From: Uranotaenia lowii
Lineage: Eukaryota; Arthropoda; Insecta; Diptera; Culicidae
Direction: 5' to 3'
Length of the DNA: 64,000 nucleotides
NCBI RefSeq assembly: GCF_029784155.1
Contig: NC_073692.1
Coordinates: forward strand, 429,517,324-429,581,323
Shown here: in pieces, positions 20,524 through 32,112 of the stretch
How the letters are laid out: every line of letters begins with the position of its first letter
How positions within the stretch are numbered: position 1 is the first letter of the stretch
Program-made: the position numbers and the translations under genes
The notes under the pieces: generated by a model
What the model saw: only the letters and a program-made list of their open reading frames with translations
Databases searched by the model: none
What the model was told of the DNA's origin: nothing

Positions 20524-21375
20524 ATGTACGGTTTATTGTACGTTTTGTGGGTTAGTGTAGTTGGAGCTGCCGTCAATTCTCTAGAATCAAATGCGCTCCT
20601 GAAACGATGTCCTTGTGTTCCGATCAATACATGTTACAGCCAGGGTATAAGTTTGAACGAGCAGAACTATCTTAACCAGTATTTCCAGTGCGTTGACCAC
20701 ATGAAGATCCACTGTTGTGGGCCATACTATCCTACGTTGGGTAGTGAGGACTTCTATTTCGATGAATCGAATCTGGAACCACAAAAGTGGCGTGCCGGGG
20801 AAAAATATGAAACAGTTTTTGTGGGAAACCCACCCGAGAAAGTAATGGTCGTTATGGCGGAAAAAGCTACAACTGCACCACCGGCCAGAGAAACCGTTCA
20901 AATCGTAACTGTTGTACCAGAAATTTTGGAAACGACCACACAGTCTGATGAATCCACCACTATGCTTGATTTTGCGGAGGCAACAACTGTAAAGACGGAA
21001 GAGATCACAACAACGGAATTTATCGATGATATTACAGAAAGCCCAGAAGTCGTGACTAAAACAAGTACAAATGAGGTAGAAGCAACGACCGACTATCTAA
21101 CAACTTCCATCCCCAGCACAACAGTAAAGGAAGAACAACACAAGACTGGCAAATACCTTAAACGAAAACCCACCAAAGCGGAGCGGGAATTTCACCAGAG
21201 CGAACCCCATCGAATGCGATTCCTACCTACAGTAACTCCTTCTAAAGTTCGTTCTACAACTCCTAATCTGCGAGTGGTTCCGATCAGAAAAAGTCTATAC
21301 AACGCTGAATTCAGAAAACGATACCTTAGTGCCAGACTTAACAAACCAGCTTCAACATCTACGAGCAGCAACTAG
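20524..21375 (+). CDS. Secreted Cys-rich / Thr-rich protein (clip-like N-terminus)
   Basis: The protein has 283 residues in a single exon. Residues 1-17 form a signal peptide (MYGLLYVLWVSVVGAAV). A short Cys domain follows at about residues 25-75 (CPCVPINTC, then single Cys and CCG); its spacing recalls the clip domain found before insect serine protease homologues. Acidic Thr/Ser-rich sequence fills residues 110-205, likely O-glycosylated. A basic C-terminus ends it. No protease domain follows. AATAAA-like signals sit near 21496-21512. It converges tail-to-tail with DRG1. An extracellular or cuticle/haemolymph role is inferred; the exact family is not recognised. Confidence 0.7.
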   Translation: MYGLLYVLWVSVVGAAVNSLESNALLKRCPCVPINTCYSQGISLNEQNYLNQYFQCVDHMKIHCCGPYYPTLGSEDFYFDESNLEPQKWRAGEKYETVFVGNPPEKVMVVMAEKATTAPPARETVQIVTVVPEILETTTQSDESTTMLDFAEATTVKTEEITTTEFIDDITESPEVVTKTSTNEVEATTDYLTTSIPSTTVKEEQHKTGKYLKRKPTKAEREFHQSEPHRMRFLPTVTPSKVRSTTPNLRVVPIRKSLYNAEFRKRYLSARLNKPASTSTSSN

Positions 21376-21559
21376 TCGGCTTTCTTTTCTGTCTGTTCAG
21401 CAATTACCAAAAAACCAACCAACATTTTTTCACAAAAAAAAAATGAAAGCTGCTTTTGAGTAAATGTGCATTTTACATTATTGGTTTTTCGTATCAATAA
21501 ATTTTAATAAACTTACACAACACTGTCGATTGATCCAGCTTTCTAACACTCCGAACGTT

Positions 21560-22886
21560 CTAGACCTTCTTGACAATCTGGACGACATCCTCGTCGTTGA
21601 GGACGTGATCGATTCCGACCTTTTGCGGCTGATGCTTCACCGAGGAACCCCAAACGAGAGCACTGGAAATTGAAAACAAAATTAGTAAAGCATGTTATAT
21701 TATATTGTCACCTTGACTTACTATTTGAATTCCTTTGCAATCGTACGATGGAGCTTATTACAAAAGCTTTCGATCGACGTGTGCTCGTGGTGCAACACAA
21801 TTGGTGAGCTATAGTCCGGTAATTGACCCTTCGGTTTAGTGTAGCTAAATTGAAAGATTGATTCAAATTGAATGTTTAAAATGTTCGTACAATTTAAAGA
21901 TCAAATACAAATTGTGATGTTTGTCTTGAATGCATACTCACATGCGCACCAGCTTCAAATAGCTCCACATCATTTCCAGCAAATCGTCAAAGTTCCAGTG
22001 ATGGTGGGCGGAAATCGGTACGCAGTGGGGAATCTTGTATATCACATCCAGCTCTTCGATGCTGATCTGATCGATCTTGTTCAGTAGATAGATGCACGGA
22101 ATATAGATCCGGTTGCCTTCGATCACGTCGATCAGATCGTCGGTCGTGGCGTCATACTTGAGCGTGATGTCCGCATTATGGATCTTGTACTCGGACAAAA
22201 TGGACTTTACCGTGTCCAAATCCAGTTCCGATTGGGAAACGGTTGCATTCAAATTCACGCCGCCCTTGTCTTTCTTGCGGAAACTTATGTTCGGCGGTTG
22301 TTTATTCAACCGCAGCCCGAAACCTTCCAATTCATGTTCTAGTAGCTTTTTATGGGTCAGCGGTTTTAACACATCAAGCACCATAAAAATTAGGTTGCAA
22401 GTTCGGGCCACCGCAATAACTTGTCGACCACGACCTTTACCATCTTTAGCACCCTCGATAATTCCGGGTAAATCCAGCAACTGAATCTTTGCGCCCTTAT
22501 ATTTAATACATCCGGGAACCGTTGTAAGCGTGGTGAACTCGTAGGCCGCCACTTCAGAGTAAACACCCGCTAAATTAGATAGTAAAGTTGATTTCCCCAC
22601 CGAAGGAAACCCGACAAAACCGACTCGAGCGTCTCCGGTTTTGGACACTTCGAAACCCTGCTCAGATGCACCGCCGCCACCTTTGGGGGTGATCAGTTCC
22701 CGGCGCAGTTTAGCTAATCGAGCCTTTAGCAGACCCAAATGGCCGGCCGTGGCCTTGTTCCGTTGAGTACGGGCCATCTATGGAACCATAACAAATATAT
22801 GAACCATAACCTCTCAAAGTCGAACAACTCCAAAAATCACTTACCTCGGCCTCGATTTGGGCGATTTTCTCCAGAATTGTACTCAT
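21560..22886 (-). CDS. DRG1: DRG1, developmentally regulated GTP-binding protein 1
   Basis: This is a translation-associated GTPase of the Obg/DRG family, active in the cytoplasm with the DFRP1 partner. There are four exons on the minus strand: 22886-22845, 22777-21942, 21844-21722 and 21662-21560. All introns have GT...AG ends, and joining gives 367 residues, exactly the usual length. The start is [14 protein letters not shown]. The G1 loop GFPSVGKS is at about residues 69-77, then DLPG and LLNKID. The C-terminal TGS domain spans exons 2-4 and ends in QIVKKV. All key GTPase residues are present. The first exon is only 14 codons, so a single-exon reading would miss both ends. Confidence 0.97.
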
Positions 22887-24111
22887 GGTTGCAGAATCGG
22901 TTTAAGCTGATCGTCCCAAACAGGTTCACCGATGTTCCGGGGCGATTTTTACAGTTAAAAATGACCTAAAACCGAGGAAATAACTTCAAATTCGACAATG
23001 TGTCAGGCAGCCGACTGAACATGGTAAAAAAATTAGCAAATACGTCAACATGTTTTTTGTGGCCGTCTATAAATGATGACAATTATTCCGAAATTTTTCG
23101 GCTTAAAAAGCCTTTTCAAAGTAATCTTTTCATCACTTTGAGCATAGCAAAATAGTATCTAAATTTAAATTGGTTATCACCCTTTTGTTAAACTATATGT
23201 GTAGATGGAATAAGAAGTCCACCAGGATGAAGATCCAAAAACAATATTCCTATCCATTTGTTAATGATCAAATTAAATATTGTATTTAAAATATATCTGC
23301 AAGCATAACATATTTTAAAAAAAACTTATGGTTATTAAAATTAAATTTTCATTGTGCCTTTTGATAACTCAAACATGTTTTCAGCGTAAGTTTATTACGT
23401 TTATTAAACATTTATAAAATATTTTTGTCTTTAAATGCTACAGAATAGTTAATTGAAACGGGTTACTTACCTTTTTTTTTAGTTTAACACGTTTTATTCA
23501 ATCCATTTTTTTAACTTGATAAACTTTGAAAAGGCTTTTTTAGATTAATTTTAAATTTAAAAAAAATGGAAGCCCTGCTTCAAATTTCAAAAATCAAAAC
23601 ACGAGCGACATGCGTGTCAAAAAAGCGTTTTATGACTGAGAAAAAATCGTTTTATGGAATCATGTGATTTATCATCAACTTCATAACTGAACATTCATAA
23701 GCTTAATTTTTCAATTTATGTTACTAAAAAAAGGTAATTTATTAGTCATATTATTTTTAGCCGACCAGAATACGCAATTCTTTCATAGTTCATAACTGAC
23801 AGGATCATATTTAGCATCAAACTTAAATATCTTCTCTGAATTCATCAGTTAACACAAATTTATAGGTTATCATCTGTTGTCTATGGATTTTCGAGACGAG
23901 TAAAATATGGAAGAACAAAGCATTGGGATTGGGCCTGCTAAAAAGAATAAAGCCTGCTCTTTACTCTTACACAGATTTCCATAAGAATGACAGCTAATCG
24001 GAGTGAAATTGGAGTGAAGGCTGTTTCTCTCTCTGTTTAACACACGAGAAATCGTATACCGGGACTGCGAGCGCGCCCATCGCCCATTGTAATTTAATTA
24101 AAAAACGGAAA
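22887..24111. other. Intergenic region between divergent DRG1 and SPATA22-like gene
   Basis: About 1.2 kb of AT-rich DNA lies between divergent starts and presumably contains both promoters. No ORF with a recognisable domain and no clear repeat was seen. Confidence 0.6.
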
Positions 24112-25169
24112 ATGTTTAACAGAAATGGTAAATATTCCCTTTTACTAGTTTAAAATACATTTTTTCCATATTCGAATTCTTTTATCAGCGATGGGCTTCC
24201 CAAGAACTCCCGCCCCAGTTCGAAACTCATCTCTGCTGATGTCGGCATCGGCCATCCTCGAAACACCAACAATGATCAGGAAAACCGGAAGTCAGAATAC
24301 TGGTCCGGCGAATAGTGGTTCCATTTTACAACCTGCTTCAGCGGCATCTGCCGCAGCAATGCAGTTCCTCATGATGCAAACTGCCTTTACCAACCCAGAG
24401 AAAGCCCACGCCGCTCACCAGAAAAGTATTCCGGAACGAACGGTAAATTTAGTTGTACATTCCAATCTGTTATAAAAATTCACTTTTAATTCTGGCATCC
24501 GATTTTAAGGAATCGAGCGTTTCCCATTTTAATTTGTCCATGTCCAATATTCCGGATAGCACAACGACGGTTGCTACACGGATTATCGAAAACTATCAAG
24601 TTTCCAGTAATGGAAATGAACTGAAAAGAAAGTTGGAGCCCGTACCCTCGAAGTCGTCGAAAAGAGGCTCATTCGAATTGCTTCCCTTGAGGCCGCACAA
24701 CCGAATCGGTAAGTCCAATTTCAATCTCAAAGCTCTCCCACCGATTCCGTCAAGATCGGACAGACAAGATTCGTCCAGCACAGCCAAACCTAATGTCGGC
24801 AGTATGCTTCGCATCATAACTGGTTCGGTTGATAATATACTGAAGCTTAGCAAAAGCCCACAATCCGGAGACGGATTGACCCTGGTGGAGCTTTTTGCCA
24901 ATATATTGAGCTTCAAAACGGGTGCGTACGATTGCGAGAAGATTCTGCTGCTGCGCAATCGATCCGGTCCCATTATTCAGGGAGTTTTCTACGAAATAGA
25001 CTTTCGTATGGCCGGAATTGGGGTGGGTGATCTGGTGCGTTGCGTTGGCCGCCTTTCGGGTGGATCCCGATTGCAGATATTGAAGATTACACATGCTTCG
25101 CTCGAGGACGAGCAAATGGCTGCTCGGCTTCAAACCGTGAGCGGATTTGTGACCAATGTTAAACGTTGA
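24112..25169 (+). CDS. SPATA22-like meiotic OB-fold protein, three exons
   Basis: Exons are 24112-24127, 24189-24442 and 24510-25169, each junction with GT...AG. The product is 309 residues. The N-terminal two thirds is low-complexity Ser/Asn/Ala-rich and probably disordered. The C-terminal part, about residues 220-300, reads KILLLRNRSG, GVFYEIDFRM and LVRCVGRLSG. That matches in order the conserved C-terminal OB-like segment of vertebrate SPATA22. SPATA22 binds MEIOB and RPA on single-stranded DNA during meiotic recombination. The match is from memory of the family, not a search; another OB-fold protein is the alternative. The tiny first exon depends on the splice model. Confidence 0.6.
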
Positions 25170-26319
25170 TCGAATCGTAATTAATTTGTATAATATTCTT
25201 TAAAACTTCTGAAACTGAAATGGTGTGTAAAATATATGTCGTCATACATAGAATCTAAAACTACGGATTCATCTAATATGATAATCAGATTTTTAGTCAA
25301 ACTCATCTTCTTAGTAACCGGTATTTTATAATAAAATTTGCAACTTATCATTACTGTAACTAAACTAAGGTTCTTTAAATGGGGTTTCTAATCAACAGTA
25401 AATAAACAAGACACGTCTGATTTGGTTGGATACCAGAATCATAAGGACTGGGTCGTTTATTTCATCTTATCTTCAGAGACAGCGAGGTTTCTGTTCCCAG
25501 AAAGGGATTGGACCTTTATATCGAAGGTCAGGGTACTATATTAAAATATTGCTACAAAACGATCGCTTTTTAAACTTATCTAATTAAGTCACTCGTTCAG
25601 AAAATCTAATATGTGGTTCCAGATAAGAAAGATTCAACTTTCTTTTATGGGTTTTCGGGGATAAGCTAGGAATAACGACTCGATTCTTTATGAGACAACA
25701 TTTGTATACTTACCTAATTTATTAAGAAGTTTGTTTGAATTAAATCATCTAAATAATCATAGCGCGTGCTTTAGATCATTTATGAATTGAAAACACTAGA
25801 TTTAAAATAAATAAAAGAGACAATATACTTTTTTCTTGGGACATTGTTCTCGAATTTAACGCATCAATAAAAACAAAACTCTTTTAGGAACTGATAATAT
25901 ATTTGTACCAACGAGACTATTAAAGTTCACTGCCCGAGCGAAAACGAATGCTCAGTTAATAATTGAATACAATTAAGATACATAAAATCTATTGGAAAGT
26001 AACTTAAGTATAAAAAAAATGTTAGTCTTATTTTCATGTCCACAAACAAAAATTGTAGCTGACTGTTATTTACAACAATGCTAAAATTACTAAATCTTCC
26101 CTGCTGCCATTACTTTTAACTTTTTTGCCTTCTACACTAAAACTAAACTGAAACTAAATTATTTCTATGAGAATATGTGATAAATTTGAAGCCACTCTGT
26201 TTGCCAACGATCAATCAAGGTTCATCTTTGCTTAAAGATGAACCAGATGTGTGCCAATGTGTTCAAAGAGCTGTAAGGCCACAGGTTTAATTTTCTTTGT
26301 CATAGACGATGAGTATGAG
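25170..26319. other. Convergent 3' intergenic region, no gene seen
   Basis: AT-rich sequence lies between two convergent genes and contains probable 3' UTRs. There is no supported ORF, RNA gene or repeat. Confidence 0.6.
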
Positions 26320-26778
26320 TTACTCGACAAGTAATATTATCATGAAAACCGTAAGACCACTCAAGAGGGCCGTCACGTAGCCCAAATGGAATCGCCTTTC
26401 TTTATCGGAAAAGTTCCTAGAAAAGAAAAAAAAGTGTTAGTTAAAAATATATTTCGCGAAAAATTATTCAACTTACTTCTTCTTGCTGGCCGAAAACGGA
26501 GTCGGTGGATTAACGCCGGGAATACTGCTGTCCAAATAAACCACAAAGTAGGTAAACCAGGTGACGCCGGCCCCAAACAGCGTAGCCAACAACAAAACTG
26601 ATGGATCCTGGAACTGGGCCAACGTATCGTTCATACGGCTTTGGAAGGCTTCCTGGTACCTCGGAAGACTGTCCTGGAAGGACAGAACGGTTCGCTGAAC
26701 GATGGCCTGCTGCCACTGTTCAGCTGTGGCCAGTGATGCCGCAAACGTATCTGAAATGAACTCTTCGAGGGAACACAT
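26320..26778 (-). CDS. Small membrane protein with two predicted helices, two exons
   Basis: Exons on the minus strand are 26778-26477 and 26416-26320, with a 60-nt GTAAGT...CTAG intron. The product is 132 residues. The first 58 or so residues are hydrophilic and helical (Gln/Ser-rich, SFQDSLPRYQEAFQSRM). One membrane segment follows (VLLLATLFGAGVTWFTYFVV), then a Pro-rich turn and a Lys run. A second segment sits at the extreme C-terminus (YVTALLSGLTVFMIILLVE). The exon join preserves a Lys/Asn-rich cytosolic-type loop. I do not recognise the family. Topology suggests both ends on the same side of an organelle or ER membrane. Confidence 0.7.
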
Positions 26779-28180
26779 ATCGATTAGTTTTCTGTGGTGT
26801 GGCGAGCAACAAAAAGAGCTGCTTGAGCAGTGCGAAATGATAAAGACTAGATAAAACAGGGTTTTATCCTATATGTGTATTGCTTGTACCTATTTTCAGT
26901 TATCTATACGATGACCGGCCACCCATTCTGAGTGGCAAGTTTTTATAACGATGATTTCATCCCTATTCCATCCGCCAGCGAAGATGGAACAATCGCATTC
27001 GGTGATTCGATCGAGTACGTATTTCCATCACAAACTGTTTGATGCTTCTGTACGAGTGCGAGCAATGTGTGCATTTTTCCACTTGCTAAATCGTACAGTG
27101 TCGCTGGTGATAATAGAATCGTTAACGGTTTCTCTCATCAGCAAAAGCAACAAATTTTAAACTTCAACAATTGCAAATGCTTTAAAAACATAAAAAGACA
27201 AAAATATCAAAACTTTTAAAAATAAACCAAAATGCCAAAATTTAAAAAAAAAAAATCAAAAATGATAAAAAAAAAATAAATAAATTTACAAAAAATATCG
27301 AATTTAAAAGTAATTTTTTTAATAACAAAAATGGCAATATAAATAAAATGAAAAACTATGAAAAATAACAAATCAAAAGCAAAAACGGCAATAGTAAATA
27401 GAAAAAGATAAAAATCAAAACTACAAGAAAAAAGCAAAAATAACATGAACAACAAAAACTTCAGAAAAGATAAGAGCCAAAAATTTTAGTGAAATGATTT
27501 TATACCATTGTAATACTGTTTATAGTTAAAGTCATTTTAAAATGAGCACATCCAGTTAGCTTTTAGTGCTAACTTTATTCAAAGTTTCGCAATTTCTTTG
27601 TGTTTCTTATCAACTTTTTGAAGTTTAATACCTATCTCTTGCAATTCAAGTTTCAAGCGTTTATTGAATTGCTCTACTGAAACTTAAATTTCCCACTCAG
27701 TGGCATTCGTCACTACCCTCTTAGACCTTAGCTTAAGGTGCTCTTCCTGTTGTGTTGTGTTGTCTTATTATGCTTCAAAACCTCAAACCAAAGCTTGCTA
27801 TTCCTTGACCGTTTTGCTCAGATCAACAACAGTTTAGTGTATGTGAGTCAATATTTGCAGCACCCTGTTGAAATCGAAGCGTACACTGACCGAAATCTGG
27901 CTATAAGCTTTATCAGATTTTTTAGTGATTTTGCACTAAAGGAAAATCCAATACTTTTTACGAATGTATACACAACTTGAAATGTATAGATTTTTGTTCT
28001 GATTATCTTTATCGGAAATTCCAATGGATGTAATAGTTTGTCAATTTGATTTAATTTACAGTTCAATGCAGTGAAATAAATGTTTTCGTTTTTTTTTCGG
28101 ATTTCGTTTAAATGATACATCGTGATTTAAGTTTAGATTGTTTTTATTGATAAATTATGTACATATACCTGTAGGTCTGG
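26779..28180. other. AT-rich intergenic DNA with A-rich simple repeat
   Basis: 27180-27480 is degenerate A-rich repeat (AAAAATAACAAA, AAAATCAAAA types). The remaining sequence carries only short ORFs without recognisable domains. Confidence 0.55.
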
Positions 28181-28690
28181 CTGACGCATGTATGGTTCAA
28201 ACTTCTGAAGTGGTCGATGTTCCGTTTTCCTGCTGCTAATCCACCGTTGCGATTAAAATTGCCACTTGATGCACACTAGCATCGTTCCAGAAGTCAATCT
28301 TGCCGGGAAATAGATTTGGGGATTCAGGGGCCTTCCGAGGGCAGAAATTTATTACCTTAAATAAAAATAAAAGAAATATTTTTACTGAATAAATTTGTTG
28401 AGTATGATTTATAAAGACAAATTTTCAATATTCTTACCTGAGGGTCTACTAGAATCTTGTTCAAATAATTTGAATATCCAGTTCAGGTGAAGTTCTCTCC
28501 GGAAGAACATCTCCTCGTTCATCAGAATGGGGCGCTTCTTTTACACCATCGAAATATTTCTTTTTCCTGTGGGGAAAGCGATACGAAGGATTAATTTTGA
28601 TAATTGGAAAAATAATGAGACATTTAGCTTACTTACCTGTTTTACAATCCAATATTCGCCATTTTCCGTGTTTTTCCTATCCATCATTAT
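28181..28690 (-). pseudogene. Possible small multi-exon locus with broken frame
   Basis: The minus strand shows three exon-like blocks with good splice signals. One ends CAG|GTAAGTAAG near 28638. The second starts after CCCACAG near 28568 and ends CAG|GTAAGA near 28438. The third starts after TTTAAG near 28356. Block 1 starts with ATGATGGATAGG, and block 3 has a 42-codon open stretch. Joined in phase, a pair of TGA stops falls in block 2. This is either a decayed gene, a non-coding spliced RNA, or chance. No family is recognised. Confidence 0.25.
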
Positions 28691-29294
28691 AATGATTGTA
28701 AACATAGAACAATTTTAACGAACATCGGTTTTTCTTTATAATTTCACAGCCTGAACCGAAAATTATTTGTTCTGAATTCAAACCACACCTACTAAAAACT
28801 ATATCGAATCATATTTATGAAATTTATTAGATTTTCAGATACAATTAATATAGTGTAGTATTACAGAACGAATGTATAAAATTTATTGGATTTTTGATTA
28901 GTCTATACTATGTACATCGTAGACAAAAATTAATTGTACAATTTATAGGATTTTAGCATTACATTTATTGGATTTTCTAGTACTTTATATCCACCTTCCT
29001 TAAAATAAAAGCTATTAAAACGATTTAGTGAATTTTATTGCCTGATTTGGTTCAGTGTACCATTTATAAATGGTAAACAAAATTAGCTCCATTCGCAGCT
29101 CGCCCTTTCGTTGGGTGTGTAAATGAAAACGTTCAGCTATTCTCGCAGATAAACAAAAAAAAAAAACCTACGACCGACCTTCTAGGGTCGACAAATATGC
29201 AAATGATGCCTGGAGCAATCGCGTAGGTACACCTAGGTACGTGTAGGTAGCTAAGGTAGATGACAAGTTTTGACATCAAAGAAAACGCACTCAC

Positions 29295-29631
29295 TTGTAT
29301 CGAATGGCAGCAGGTATCCAAAAATCAGGCCGACAATGGCACAGCATGCTGCAAGGGCCAGAACCACTCCGGGCAGTTTCCTTCTAGTTGATCCTAGCTT
29401 TAGGCGGCTCAACTCCATCTCGGTGTCGTCGAAAGATAATTTCCTGGGTGGTCGTTGTTGGGGTGGCGACAGAATGGCCGTTGCTGCCACCGGAACTGCC
29501 GTCGTCGTTCCATTGCTTGGTTCCAGAAGGGTGATGTTGGAGGGCTGTTTCTCCGCTTCAAACGGCACCGTCTTGTGGACGCCGTTCCCATTGGATGCTG
29601 CCGCGCCGTTGGCGGAGATGGAAGACGCCAT
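29295..29631 (-). CDS. First coding exon of a type II membrane protein (partial gene)
   Basis: The ATG is at 29631 (MASSISANGAAASNG). The frame is open to a strong donor (ACAA|GTGAGT) ending the exon at 29295, about 112 residues. The cytosolic N-terminus is Ala/Ser/Asn/Pro-rich, followed by a basic stretch (TRRK) and one hydrophobic segment (GVVLALAACCAIVGLIFGYLL). The exon ends just beyond the membrane, so the extracellular or lumenal domain is in later exons. None could be identified on the minus strand down to 26.8 kb. Single-pass enzymes or adhesion proteins have this layout; the family is not recognised. Confidence 0.55.
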
Positions 29632-30693
29632 CGATACTGGGTGCTGGAATACCGGAAACAAGAACTATTTTTAGACGGTTTATTCGATATTTGTAAACAC
29701 GTACAATCTGTTTTGGAGGTCTGGCGAAAAAAAAACTTAATTAAGGTCATCGTATACGCTTGCGTGGGAGTCCTCTAGTATGCATTGCATACTCCTTCAT
29801 TCCCCATTATTTATAGTATGGGTCGAAAGATGCACTTTCTGAACAGCAGGCTGTGTGAATGTCGGCAACCAGATTCTATTCAACCGGTGCCTGCTACGAT
29901 TAAATCTGTATTTTGATTACTTACCACTGTTGTTCAGCGTCTAAAAATCACGTTGTTCAACAACGTGGATACTTATCAACTAAAAAGTTAACTGTATTTA
30001 AAAAAAAAAACCTCACGGAATAATAAGCAGGGATCAAAATACCAACTAAATTTGACACAAAGCTTCGGCTCAACTGGCTGTTGACCGTTTCATCGTAACG
30101 AAATGAAATGCAGCTGACGGGTGAGAGAGATCTACACAGAATGAATACAAATAAGGAGGGAGATTAATGCTGGGCTATGCTTTCCGGACCGGGCCGGAGG
30201 GAGCCCCCCATGTGAATCCCTTTCGCTGAGAGAGCGGATGTTTTTTGGAGGTTTAGTGCTCTCTCAAAAGCATAGAAGTGTGAGTGTAGCAAGTTCAAAT
30301 TTTTCTTTGCGCGTGGAAAACGGAACAGGTAAAAATCGTTGAAATTTTCAAAATAATTGAAAATGCTTCATTTTGGCGCACTTTTTCCATATGAAGGAAA
30401 ACCAGGAAAACAATTTACTCGCGTAAAATGAGTGAACTCTTAATTTAAGCATGTAAGGTGTCTATTTTCAATTCAAATTCAATTAAAATTTAACCCACGT
30501 AAATTAATAAACAATAATTTATTGTTTCAGTTGTTGAACATAGAAGGCCGATAGGTAAGCACACATATTTTTAATTTAATTCATTTGTTGAATAAATTTC
30601 ATAAAGTTTACGAGCTTCAAAGCTCAAAGCAATTCAAAGCTCGAGAAAAAATTCATAAGATATTTAAATTATTTTTTAAATCAGCTTAACTTA
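29632..30693. other. Upstream region of the type II membrane protein exon
   Basis: The first part is likely 5' UTR or promoter of the minus-strand gene, including a GAGAGAGATC-containing stretch near 30123. The rest is AT-rich with no recognisable gene. Confidence 0.5.
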
Positions 30694-30979
30694 AGAGCAA
30701 GTTCACTGGTGTTGGGGAAAAGCGGTAGAAATTTTGTCACTTTTTGCACATTTTCAAAATTTTGTCATGTAAAAATATTTTCAAAATTTTCAACAACACG
30801 TGTTGTAGTTTCGCATGCTGTGATGAAAAAATAGCAATATTTCTATCACATACGGCTAAAAAAGAAACAGTTCTGTAAAAAATACAACACCCAAAGATTT
30901 TGAAAACACTTTTGCATGGTAAAATTTTCAAAATGTCAAAATTTTCACCACTTTTTCCGAACACCAGTGAACTTGCTCT
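30694..30979. mobile_element. MITE, intact copy of the family at 1-1036
   Basis: It is about 286 bp with nearly perfect inverted ends: AGAGCAAGTTCACTGGTGTT at 30694, and AACACCAGTGAACTTGCTCT ending at 30979. It has a central ACAACACGTGTTGT-type palindrome and subterminal CAAAATTTTCAAAATGTC. This copy gives the clean outline of the family nested at the left end of the window. Confidence 0.8.
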
Positions 30980-32112
30980 AACGCCCTATTTGGTGTATTT
31001 TGAAGTTTGCTCATATTATACTCGTGGTCATTACTCAGATTTGGGCGCTGAAGAAGAGCTAGCACTGATCAGTATGGTTGTACAAACACCGATATGTCTC
31101 GGAATAAGGGGTATATTGTACCGCATTCCTGGCAAAAAATAAAAAAAATAAAGAAATTGTTCCTCAGTCGGACAAGCACCATGCAAAATATCCGCTTATT
31201 TAGTCAATCCTAAGAGGTCGCTCAATAACGCTCAACTTCTAAGTTCCTTAAAATACTTTTTTCACTTTTACAAGGTCAAAAATGGTGCCAAAACTCCATA
31301 AAACTTGAACTTCCTTTAGCGACTTCCTAGAGTTAAACAAAAAAGCATATTAGATTTAGCATGGTGTTTTGACTAAGTCGATTGTTTTTGTATGTTATTG
31401 GATCTTGAATCACCCTTTTGTCCAGGCGTCAAAATCTTGTCCAAGTTATTTTAAACATATTTCTCATGTATAAAACACATTCCAATAGACAAGTCCTAGA
31501 ATTGTAACGCATGCGCTCGCAACTATCCTTTCTTCCGAATTGGTTGGAAAGAGAATGTTTTGCTTGCTACTGGCTGAGGTATGTCGAACCGAAAACACCT
31601 GTTTCTAAAGGTTCTAGTTTCACACGCCCGGCAAATTTGTCCTTCCCTGCAGCATGCCTTACTGACGACCTCGAAGAGATGAGCACACTAATCACCCGAC
31701 CACCACCCACTCAGCCTCTCGGCCTCATGGCCGAAAGAAACAAGGATTATCACTTTTTAATACCGCATCACTTAGGAAGTTTTACTCCTCGTTTTGTGAA
31801 CCACCTGTTCCATTCCACGTGGCCATGTCCTTCGCTCCTTCGCCAAGCTCATACCTACCATATACACTCGAACGACCGCCGATTGGTTTTTCAGCTTATC
31901 ATCTATAATGTAGGTGGTATGTGGCAGTATCGATTTTTGTACCCGAGGAGGAGCAGTCTGTCTCTTTAATTTGACCATAGAACGTTTTCCATTCGTCACG
32001 AATGGATGCAAAATTTTCAAGTTCATCGACCAACAACGACTGCATTTGGCTGCTGCTGATGTGCTGTGATATATTTGGCTAATCAACGAATCAACTATCA
32101 AAGGAAACGGAA
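30980..32112. other. Intergenic / 5' region of the next gene
   Basis: The sequence is AT-rich to about 31500, then more GC-balanced. ORFs at 31511-31969 (+) and 31772-32101 (-) overlap each other and show no recognisable domain. This is probably promoter and 5' UTR of the 32113 gene. Confidence 0.5.

Noticed and set aside
31511..32101. ORFs of 152 (+) and 109 (-) codons upstream of the 32113 gene
   Set aside because: They overlap on opposite strands, lack domains and sit where promoter and 5' UTR are expected.
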